This document shows, in pieces, positions 45,288-51,579 of a stretch of 51,579 bases of DNA. The DNA is from a bacterium. GTDB taxonomy: Bacteria; SZUA-79; Acidulodesulfobacterales; Acidulodesulfobacteraceae. Location: contig JAKAFU010000011.1 in the NCBI GenBank assembly GCA_021825865.1, positions 1 through 51,579 on the forward strand, read 5' to 3'. The position numbers and the translations under genes are program-made. Position 1 is the first letter of the stretch, and each line of letters opens with the position of its first letter. The notes beneath the pieces are model-generated. The model ran no database searches. It saw only the letters and a program-made list of their open reading frames with translations, and was not told the DNA's origin.

Positions 45288-45565
45288 CCCCTAAGTTCCC
45301 TCATAAGCTCTTCTACGCTGTTATTATAAGTTACTTCCCCTTTTTCCGCTTCCTTAATAGCCTTCATCGTTTCTTTATTGGGTATTTCAAGCTCGAAAGG
45401 AAGTTTTTTATCCATAGTTACCTTGGCAAGAAACATATTAATGCCGTCGCTTAGAGTAAGATTATATTGTTTAAAGAAATTTTTTGCAAAATCCCTGTTT
45501 TTTTTATTTAGTTTTATGCTCGTGGCTATTCTTTTTTCATTTGATTTTACGGTTAACGTCTTCAT
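45284..45565 (-). CDS. dinJ: DinJ/RelB-family antitoxin
   Basis: This is a 93-residue antitoxin. The N-terminal half (IATSIKLNKKNRDFAKNFFK, then a turn and DGINMFLAKV) has the ribbon-helix-helix pattern used for DNA binding. The C-terminal half, with SVEELMRELRG, should wrap the toxin and block it. The gene precedes the YafQ gene with a 4-base overlap. A palindrome at 45616-45631, which contains the probable -10 element, is the likely operator for self-repression. Confidence 0.82.
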   Translation of the reverse strand: MKTLTVKSNEKRIATSIKLNKKNRDFAKNFFKQYNLTLSDGINMFLAKVTMDKKLPFELEIPNKETMKAIKEAEKGEVTYNNSVEELMRELRG

Positions 45566-46344
45566 AATTTTATGCCTTTTTATTTTAATATATATCTTAA
45601 ATAGTTAAATTATATTGTTATAATTATAACACGCAGGTATTACTAAATCAAATATTCTTTAAAGATTATCGACACAAAATAGATTCGGATACGTTTTATT
45701 CCTAATGTTATGCTTTATGTTTTTTGCGTGCAGTATCGTTGAAATATTAATATTGCATTATTATTCTACGGTTTGTATAATATTTAACCGTTATGAATAA
45801 TTTAATACACGATATCGTTTAATTTTGATTTAATTTTAATACTCTGCGGTTTTCACGCCGGCTGACTCTAAAAAATCCAAGTTTTGAAAGTTTATTTATA
45901 ATATTTTCGCAATCAAGTTCGCAATCAAATTATTAGTTATTGATAGGCGGTTTGCGTTTCTATAAAAAATCCTTTATTATTTTAAAGAATGGTTGTATAA
46001 TCTGATAAATAATTGATTTAAATGCGCCGGTAACGCCGATAAGGTGAAAAACTATGACATCGGCTGTTTTCTTACGGCGTCATCTGTTCTCTTATTGCAT
46101 CGGCTGTTGTTTTGCCGAAAGCTTTAGTGAAAAAACAAATAGGTTTTTATATTATTGTGAGAATGTAAAAATATAATAATATTATAATAGATATTTAATA
46201 GATATTTTTATATTAAAGTGAGGTTGTAAAAGTATAATCATATCATATAGATATTTTTATATTACCGTGAGAGTATAAAATATAATCATAAAACAGTTTT
46301 TTTATATCTTTTGCAGTAAAAAATTTTATTTTTGGAGGATTTTT
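45566..46344. other. Long divergent gap between the TA operon and yebC
   Basis: No gene is seen in 779 bases. The left end carries the toxin-antitoxin promoter. Around 46045-46130 a segment CATCGGCTGTT occurs twice among G+C-richer sequence. About three imperfect copies of a unit with TGAG...GTAAAA and TATAAT (about 46144-46290) precede the yebC ribosome site GGAGG at about 46335. Confidence 0.5.
45616..45651 (-). promoter_or_regulatory. Promoter and palindromic operator of dinJ-yafQ
   Basis: On the minus strand TTGATT (45651-45646) and TATAAT (45628-45623) are spaced by 17 bases, a good sigma-70-type promoter. The -10 sits inside the perfect palindrome TGTTATAATTATAACA (45616-45631), so a ribbon-helix-helix repressor bound there would block polymerase. 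The antitoxin ATG follows about 50 bases downstream. Confidence 0.65.
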
Positions 46345-47079
46345 ATGTCAGGTCATAGCAAGTGGAGTACTATTAAAAGAAAAAAAGGTGCGATAGATGC
46401 AAAAAGAGGGAAAATATTCACTAATATTATAAGGGAAATGATTACGGCAACACGAATAGGAGGAAAAGACCCTTCTTCAAACCCGCGTCTCAGACTTGCT
46501 ATTGACGAAGCTAAGGCAAATAATATGCCTAAGGAAAATATAGAAAGAGCCATAAAAAAAGGAGCAGGCGAGCTTGAAGGGGATTCGTACGAAGAGCTGA
46601 TTTATGAAGGCTACGGTCCTGCCGGCGTTGCCATTCTGATTGAAGTCCTGACCGACAATAAAAACAGGACGGTTTCCGAGTTAAGATATGCTCTTTCAAG
46701 ACACGGCGGGAGTCTCGGAGAATCCGGCTGCGTGGCATGGATGTTTAATAAAAAAGGAACGCTTGGATTTGACGCCGCAGAGTACACGGAAGACGAGATA
46801 ATGGAGACGGCGCTGGAACTGGGGGCTGAAGACGTTAAAACGGAAGAAGATGAAATAATTGTAACTACCGACCCTAAGGATTTTGAAGATATTAAAAAAG
46901 CGTTTGAAGATAAGAAAATGACGGTAAAGTTTGCAGAGGTTGTCTATATTCCGCAAACTTATATTGAACTTCAAGGAAAAGAATCGGAGCAGATGATTAA
47001 ACTTTTAGATGCGCTTGAAGAAATAGAAGGTATTCAGAATGTTAATGCAAATTTTGATATAATAGATGATAAAGAATAA
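46345..47079 (+). CDS. yebC: YebC/PmpR (TACO1) family protein
   Basis: This is a 244-residue cytoplasmic protein. The start MSGHSKWSTIKRKKGAIDAK, then RGKIFT, is the invariant head of the family. GGKDPSSNPRLRLAIDEAKANNMPKENIERAIKKG and YEGYGPAGVAILIEVLTDNKNRT follow in the standard order. Members act as transcription regulators or as translation factors that relieve ribosome stalling. Here it leads the ruvCAB block, a frequent arrangement. GGAGG lies nine bases before the ATG. The stop overlaps the ruvC start by 14 bases. Confidence 0.95.
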   Translation: MSGHSKWSTIKRKKGAIDAKRGKIFTNIIREMITATRIGGKDPSSNPRLRLAIDEAKANNMPKENIERAIKKGAGELEGDSYEELIYEGYGPAGVAILIEVLTDNKNRTVSELRYALSRHGGSLGESGCVAWMFNKKGTLGFDAAEYTEDEIMETALELGAEDVKTEEDEIIVTTDPKDFEDIKKAFEDKKMTVKFAEVVYIPQTYIELQGKESEQMIKLLDALEEIEGIQNVNANFDIIDDKE

Positions 47080-47680
47080 TAACGGCGGTTCTTGCAGCAT
47101 TAAGAGCAATAATAATGCCGGCGGTTCAATAAGAATTATAGGGATTGACCCGGGTTCGATATATACCGGATGGGGCATTTTAGATTCTGTTCAATTCGGC
47201 AGAAAAATAAAGTTAGTTTCCATAGGGCTTATTGACGCAAAAAAATATACATATCCGAATAATTTAGCTTTGATTTTTACTGAACTGAAACAGATAATTG
47301 AGGAGTACCGTCCTGCAATTATGGTTATAGAATCAGTTTTTTTAGGTTTAAACCCTTCTTCGCTGATTAAACTTTCCCAAGCCCGCGGTGCTATATGCCT
47401 GCTGTCCTCATTATACGGAATCAGTCTGAAAGAATATGCGCCGAGGTATATAAAAAAAAATGTTGCAGGCTACGGCGGAGCGGATAAAGAAGCCGTCCGC
47501 AGAATGGTCTATAATTTTATAAAAGAATTAAACGACGTTGATGTCTCTGCAAGTGATACCGAAAGCGATACAGAAAACAGAAAAAATTGCGGCAGAGACG
47601 CTAAACCCCTTAATAATAATGTTTCAGACGCCCTGAGCGCTGCCATATGCTGCGCTACCGATATGTCAAATTATGTTTAG
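47066..47680 (+). CDS. ruvC: Holliday junction endonuclease RuvC, with low-complexity extensions
   Basis: RuvC cuts Holliday junctions symmetrically in concert with RuvAB. The 204-residue protein keeps GIDPGSIYTGWGIL with D28, VIESVF with E89 and NNNVSDALSAAIC with D188. Three differences from the norm (about 170 residues) are seen. A 22-residue Asn/Gly-rich tail precedes the first strand. An insertion of about 25 polar residues (about 157-182) lies before the last motif. N185 sits where E. coli has the fourth acidic ligand D138. In Thermus that position is His, so the enzyme may still work. Its start overlaps yebC; a later start is hard to find. Confidence 0.88.
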   Translation: MIKNNNGGSCSIKSNNNAGGSIRIIGIDPGSIYTGWGILDSVQFGRKIKLVSIGLIDAKKYTYPNNLALIFTELKQIIEEYRPAIMVIESVFLGLNPSSLIKLSQARGAICLLSSLYGISLKEYAPRYIKKNVAGYGGADKEAVRRMVYNFIKELNDVDVSASDTESDTENRKNCGRDAKPLNNNVSDALSAAICCATDMSNYV

Positions 47681-47964
47681 CTATGAACTAAGAAGCTTCG
47701 CCAATGAGGACGGGGCAGTTTATCTCAACTCAATAACTCAATAACTAAATAACTAAATGATTAAATAATTCAATCGCTAAACAATTATTAAATAACTGAC
47801 TTATTAACTAAACAATTAAACAATTAATTAACTAATTAACTAAGCAATTAAATAATTAAATAATTAACTAAATAACTAAATAATTAATTAAACACTTAAA
47901 TAATTAAATAACTAACTAATTCAACAACTAAATAACTAAATCGATTATCAAGATTACCAATTAG
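47681..47964 (+). repeat. Degenerate AACTAAAT satellite between ruvC and ruvA
   Basis: From about 47725 to 47945 the sequence is built from 7- to 9-base units such as AACTAAAT, AATTAAAC and AACTCAAT, repeated about 25 times with changes. G is almost absent on the plus strand. No gene or obvious promoter is seen. It splits an otherwise compact ruv operon. Confidence 0.85.
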
Positions 47965-49035
47965 ATGATAGCTTTTTTGCGCGGCAATATAATTTATTCC
48001 GATATAGAAAAATCACTTGTTATTTTAGATGTGCAAGGGGTCGGATATGAAATTTTTCTTCCGGTTAATCAGATGTATTTTTCACAGTTTTTCGTTCAGC
48101 AGAATCATAACGGCAGCCTTAATAACAACAGCGATTACAGCAATAATTCAGGTTTTAATCAATATGCCTCCTTTTTTATATATACTTATGTTCGGGAAGA
48201 CAGAATAGTTCTTTACGGATTTCCTAATTTCACCCAGAGAGAACTTTTCAGCATATTATTAGATACAAAAGACATAGGTCCGAAACTTGCCGTAACAATT
48301 CTTTCAAACATAAACGCAGACGACTTCATTAATCTTGTATTAACTAAAAATATTGCAGGTTTGTCATCAATTAAAGGAATAGGAACTCTAACGGCGGAAA
48401 GAATAGTATCCGGACTGAAAAATAAAATAGTCAAAAGATTTAATTCGTTAAAAGACGTTGAAGCGGCAAGTATCGGGGAGTATAATTATAATACCGGCGG
48501 CGGCAAAAACTGCAATACATGCGTTAGTGCCGGCATTGCTAATGTTAATGACTACAAAAAAAACGGCAAAAATGACAATAATACTAGCGGCAATAACAGT
48601 CATAATAATAGTAATAATAATGACGGCGGCGATACAAACAATACAAAAAATAGCAATTTTTATGCTGCTGATGCTGCTAATTTTAATAATGGTGTCATTT
48701 CAGATAACGGCAGTAATACCAAAAGTATTGACAAGAACGGCGTTCACGATAATAATGACAATAAGAAGACAAATATTGGTATTAGCAGCAGCAACAGTAA
48801 AAATAACGGAAATAGCATAGGCAAAAATATTATTTATGAAACAGCTCTTGCGTTAAACGCCTTAGGATATTCTATGGCGGATTCTATTGAACTGGCAAGC
48901 CGTACCGGCATGAAGATGCAGGAAAAAAGCCAGATTTCCGGTACCGTAGCTGAAGAAGCATATATTTTCGAAATTAATACGGAAAATCTAATTAGAGAGT
49001 GCCTCAAGCATATATACAAAAATAAAATATCATAA
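47965..49035 (+). CDS. ruvA: Holliday junction DNA-binding protein RuvA with giant Asn-rich linker
   Basis: RuvA tetramers hold the Holliday junction and load RuvB. The 356-residue protein is far longer than the usual 190-210. Domain I starts MIAFLRGNIIYSD and is interrupted by an Asn-rich loop (about 45-67). Domain II has the two helix-hairpin-helix motifs, DTKDIGPKLAVTIL and SSIKGIGTLTAERIV. Residues about 172-288 are a low-complexity Asn/Ser/Gly linker. Domain III (about 289-356, ALALNALGYSMADS) binds RuvB. The linker sits exactly at the natural flexible joint between domains II and III, so function could be kept. The frame is unbroken throughout. Confidence 0.9.
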   Translation: MIAFLRGNIIYSDIEKSLVILDVQGVGYEIFLPVNQMYFSQFFVQQNHNGSLNNNSDYSNNSGFNQYASFFIYTYVREDRIVLYGFPNFTQRELFSILLDTKDIGPKLAVTILSNINADDFINLVLTKNIAGLSSIKGIGTLTAERIVSGLKNKIVKRFNSLKDVEAASIGEYNYNTGGGKNCNTCVSAGIANVNDYKKNGKNDNNTSGNNSHNNSNNNDGGDTNNTKNSNFYAADAANFNNGVISDNGSNTKSIDKNGVHDNNDNKKTNIGISSSNSKNNGNSIGKNIIYETALALNALGYSMADSIELASRTGMKMQEKSQISGTVAEEAYIFEINTENLIRECLKHIYKNKIS

Positions 49036-49195
49036 GTTTATACAACATAATATAAACAAAATAAAATACGGAAAATCTAATTAGAGAGTGCCTCAAGCAT
49101 ATATACAAAAATAAAATATCATAATAAGTTTATACAACATAATATAAACAAAATAAAATATTGTGAGTTTATGCAACATATATACCAAATAAAAT
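48979..49195 (+). repeat. 89-bp tandem duplication of the ruvA 3' end
   Basis: The last 57 bases of ruvA plus about 32 bases downstream are repeated head to tail. Copies begin with ACGGAAAATCTAATTAGAGA at 48979 and 49068 (period 89), and a third partial, diverged copy runs to about 49195. The second copy has a 3-base insertion. The result is a non-coding echo of the RuvA C-terminus between ruvA and ruvB. Confidence 0.92.
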
Positions 49196-49198
49196 ATC

Positions 49199-50296
49199 AT
49201 GAGTTCATATAAAAAAGATTTCGGCAGCAGCAACAGCAATGCTCTAAAAAAAGAAGCAAAAGCCGATGACAATTATAGCGATAATTATAATGAAGATGAC
49301 GGCAATGACATAGATCCGGCTCTTAACGATAATCCTGTAAGACCTTTAAGTTTCAAAGAATATATAGGTCAGACGAAACTGAAAGAAAATCTTCTCATTT
49401 TTATAAACGGCGCAAAAAAAAGAAAAGCTAAAACAGGAAAATACGATTTAGACCACCTTCTGTTTTTCGGTCCGCCCGGATTGGGAAAAACCACTCTGGC
49501 AACAATAATAGCAAAAGAGCTTGGGGTTAATATAAAAACAACCTCGGGACCTTCAATAGAAAAAACCGGTGATGTAGCCTCTATTCTATCTTCAATAGGC
49601 GAGGGAGATATTGTTTTTATTGACGAAATTCACAGACTTCCAAAACCTGTTGCAGAAATGCTTTATCCTGCAATGGAAGATTTCAGATTAGATATTGTCA
49701 TAGGCGAGGGACCGTCGGCAAAATCAATAAGGCTTTCACTGCCCCGTTTTACGCTAATCGGCGCCACGACGAGAGCAGGGCTTATTCCGTCGCCGCTGAG
49801 AGACCGTTTCGGTTTTACCGCAAGGCTTGAATATTACGACATTGATGAATTAACCGAAATTATAATCAGGTCGGCTTCGATATATAAAATTCCGGTTGAA
49901 AAAAAAGCTGCCGAAGAAATCGCACGCCGCAGCAGGGGTACGCCTCGGATAGCAAATAAAATGATAAGAAGATTAAGGGATTATATGCTGCATCTTAAGC
50001 AAAATTCTATAACACTGGCAGTAGCAAGGTACGGTATAGACAAGCTGGGCATCGACGAACTGGGTTTAGACGATAACGACAAATTTTTTCTGCATACTCT
50101 TATAAACAAATTTGCAGGCGGTCCAGTCGGCGTTGACACGCTGGCTCAGGCGATGAACGATGAGAAGGGAACCTTGGAAGAAGTAATAGAACCATATTTA
50201 GTCTCCTGCGGACTTATAGCAAGAACTAAAAAGGGCAGAATAGCCACCGAAAGCGCATATAAACATTTCAATATAATAAGAGAAGATTTATTATAG
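49199..50296 (+). CDS. ruvB: Holliday junction branch-migration ATPase RuvB
   Basis: RuvB is the hexameric AAA+ motor that drives branch migration on RuvA-bound junctions. The 365-residue protein has a polar Asn/Asp-rich N-terminal tail (1 to about 44). The core then begins at RPLSFKEYIGQTKLKENL. Walker A GPPGLGKT is at 91-98, Walker B has D142 and E143 (FIDEIHRLP), followed by sensor 1 IGATTRAG, the arginine finger SPLRDRFG and the C-terminal winged helix (GGPVGVDTLAQAM). All catalytic parts are intact. It starts directly after the duplicated ruvA tail. Confidence 0.95.
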   Translation: MSSYKKDFGSSNSNALKKEAKADDNYSDNYNEDDGNDIDPALNDNPVRPLSFKEYIGQTKLKENLLIFINGAKKRKAKTGKYDLDHLLFFGPPGLGKTTLATIIAKELGVNIKTTSGPSIEKTGDVASILSSIGEGDIVFIDEIHRLPKPVAEMLYPAMEDFRLDIVIGEGPSAKSIRLSLPRFTLIGATTRAGLIPSPLRDRFGFTARLEYYDIDELTEIIIRSASIYKIPVEKKAAEEIARRSRGTPRIANKMIRRLRDYMLHLKQNSITLAVARYGIDKLGIDELGLDDNDKFFLHTLINKFAGGPVGVDTLAQAMNDEKGTLEEVIEPYLVSCGLIARTKKGRIATESAYKHFNIIREDLL

Positions 50297-50598
50297 TAAA
50301 TTATATAAAACTGTTAAATAGAATCGATATAACTGCAGAATAAAAATATAAAATATTTAAAATAAATATATTGAATAAAATATACAAAATAAATAGAAAT
50401 ATAGAAAGATAGAGTAAAAAGATAAAATAAACAGACATATAAAATAAATAAAGAGATAGAATAAAACTATAAAATATTTAGAATAAATATATTGAATAAA
50501 ATATATTGAATAAATAGAAATAGAGAAACATAGAGTAAATAAAGAGATAAACTAAATATAAATATAGAGTAAATGGAAGAAAAAAAAATAGATAAGCT
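50297..50598 (+). repeat. Purine-rich gap with a 78-bp direct repeat
   Basis: No gene is seen between ruvB and queH. A segment TATAAAATATTTA(A/G)AATAA... of about 78 bases is at 50347-50424 and again at 50468-50545 (offset 121), with scattered differences. The plus strand is nearly without C. The end (AATGGAAGAAAA) may serve as a weak ribosome site for queH. Confidence 0.8.
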
Positions 50599-51153
50599 AT
50601 GAACGGAAAACTGCTTCTGCACATCTGCTGTGCGCCGTGCCTGATGTATCCTTATAAATCGCTTAAAGACGAATTTGACGTCATAATAGGTTATTTCTAT
50701 AACCCAAATATTCATCCGTATACGGAATATTTGAAACGGCAGAATACTCTGACGGATTTTTCCGACAACTCCGGTCTTAAAGTAATTTTAGAAAAAGAAT
50801 ACAAAATGGAAGAGTTTTTGCGTTCCGTCGTGTTCAGGGAAGAAAACCGCTGTTACTACTGTTTAAGTTCAAGGCTTGAAAAAACAGCCGCATTAGCAAA
50901 AGCGTCAAAATTTGATTACTTCAGCACAACGCTTCTTTACAGCAAACATCAAAAACATGATTTTATAAAAGAAACAGGTTTTAATTTAGAAAAAAAATAC
51001 GGCGTAAAATTTTATTACAGAGATTTCAGAGAGGGCTATAAAGAAGGCATCGAACTATCGCATGCTTATAATCTTTACAGGCAGAATTACTGCGGATGCA
51101 TTTACAGCGAAAAAGAAAGATTTTATAAAAAAGAGCATAAAGCATGCCTTTGA
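50599..51153 (+). CDS. queH: Epoxyqueuosine reductase QueH
   Basis: QueH carries out the last step of queuosine synthesis, reducing epoxyqueuosine in the wobble position of GUN tRNAs. The 184-residue protein has the expected cysteines: C10, C11 and C14 in LHICCAPC, C85 and C88 in NRCYYC, and C165 and C167 in NYCGC. GYFYNPNIHPYTEY and FSTTLLYSKHQKHD are conserved family segments. It is a different family from the cobalamin-dependent QueG. It follows ruvB on the same strand after 302 repetitive bases. Confidence 0.92.
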   Translation: MNGKLLLHICCAPCLMYPYKSLKDEFDVIIGYFYNPNIHPYTEYLKRQNTLTDFSDNSGLKVILEKEYKMEEFLRSVVFREENRCYYCLSSRLEKTAALAKASKFDYFSTTLLYSKHQKHDFIKETGFNLEKKYGVKFYYRDFREGYKEGIELSHAYNLYRQNYCGCIYSEKERFYKKEHKACL

Positions 51154-51256
51154 GCTTTATAAACTTTATAAAATATCCTGCATCTTATCTCTATAAGGTT
51201 ACGCACAAGTTATAAGATATATAAGATATATAATATATATATAAATAAGATAGACA

Positions 51257-51278
51257 TGTGAGAAAATTATTTCTCACA
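51257..51278 (+). repeat. Perfect inverted repeat after queH
   Basis: TGTGAGAAA and TTTCTCACA pair exactly around ATTA. A second, AT-only inverted repeat (AAATAATTT/AAATTATTT) follows about 30 bases later. Either could end the queH transcript or be a protein-binding site. Confidence 0.7.
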
Positions 51279-51499
51279 TAAATATTAAACGGCAATATAA
51301 AATGTGCAAATAATTTCTCATAAATAAAATTATTTATGTATTTTCTTCAATATTTATTTAGTGCTTTTTTAATAATTCTTTGATACTGACATTGCCTCCT
51401 GCTTATTATTTTTTAATATTATAATATAATCAAACGGTTAGAAAACGGTTAGATTAGAATATAAAATTTTGTCAATTTTTAGTAACGTTTACGTAAATA

Positions 51500-51515
51500 T
51501 GGCACGATAATTGCA
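51500..51515 (+). promoter_or_regulatory. Sigma-54 promoter (-24/-12)
   Basis: TGGCACGATAATTGCA matches the RpoN consensus TGGCACG-N4-TTGCA exactly, with the GG and GC doublets ten bases apart. Transcription should begin near 51526 and run off the right edge. A TTTACGTAAA palindrome and repeated AACGGTTAGA motifs upstream could be sites for an activator. Confidence 0.8.
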
Positions 51516-51579
51516 CTCTATAAAAATGTAGAATTTGAATCACTATTTAAATCATTCAAATAATAAATAATCAAATAAT

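Larger units (their letters stand above)
51154..51579. other. Right-edge regulatory region
   Basis: No gene is seen. It contains two inverted repeats just after queH, a direct repeat of AACGGTTAGA (51434-51443, with a second partial copy about 14 bases later), a TTTACGTAAA palindrome at about 51489-51498, and a sigma-54 promoter at 51500-51515. Its layout is that of an enhancer-dependent promoter for a gene beyond the window. Confidence 0.6.

Noticed and set aside
48458-48820. A 120-residue hydrophobic open frame inside ruvA
   Set aside because: It is the shifted reading of the Asn-codon repeats in the RuvA linker; AAT/AAC runs read out of frame give Ile, Met and Thr.

Overview
The window is very AT-rich and looks like the chromosome of a Gram-negative, probably anaerobic or microaerophilic bacterium with low G+C. 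The support for this is a yebC-ruvC-ruvA-ruvB block, two GT9 (heptosyltransferase-family) genes, a perfect sigma-54 promoter, a rubredoxin-like protein, a radical SAM protein with an N-terminal domain resembling a B12-binding domain, and QueH for queuosine. A deltaproteobacterial-type lineage fits, but this is inference; no rRNA is present to settle it.

Left flank (1-6300): a type II restriction-modification pair (402-3132) lies on the 3' side of a tRNA-Lys(CUU). A protoglobin-PsiE fusion gene follows (4091-4987). Then comes a tRNA-Pro whose 3' side carries a decayed integrase start and an 11-bp tandem repeat.

Glycan locus (6304-37231): ugd opens it. A long plus-strand run from 7778 to 24016 holds glycosyltransferases, a flippase, a methyltransferase, the radical SAM protein, a large GT-C-like membrane protein, an unrecognised 841-residue anchored protein, a small membrane protein and a DUF2079 protein. 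The rmd and gmd genes (GDP-6-deoxyhexose synthesis) come next. A second flippase, two GT2 genes, two GT9 genes and two GT4 genes then run on the minus strand. A coiled-coil gene with upstream palindromic iterons (30626-31517) interrupts that run. Together these could make nucleotide sugars (UDP-glucuronate, a GDP-6-deoxyhexose), assemble lipid-linked glycans, flip them, and add sugars outside the membrane. Gene ghosts (a flippase C-terminus at 24040-24123, an ATPase fragment at 29035-29175) show that the locus has been rearranged.

Housekeeping segment (37496-44412): a DUF4149 membrane protein, a DUF815 ATPase, thiC and thiE (thiamine), a rubredoxin-like protein, a candidate structured RNA or terminator, a GltD-like flavoprotein and a 37-residue membrane peptide.

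Right flank (44617-51579): tRNA-Lys(UUU), a DinJ-YafQ toxin-antitoxin pair with a palindromic promoter, yebC-ruvCAB with unusual Asn-rich insertions, queH, and a sigma-54 promoter firing off the right edge. Short tandem repeats of many different unit lengths (6, 8, 11, 25, 31, 33, 42, 45, 89, 121 bp) occur throughout, both between and inside genes.
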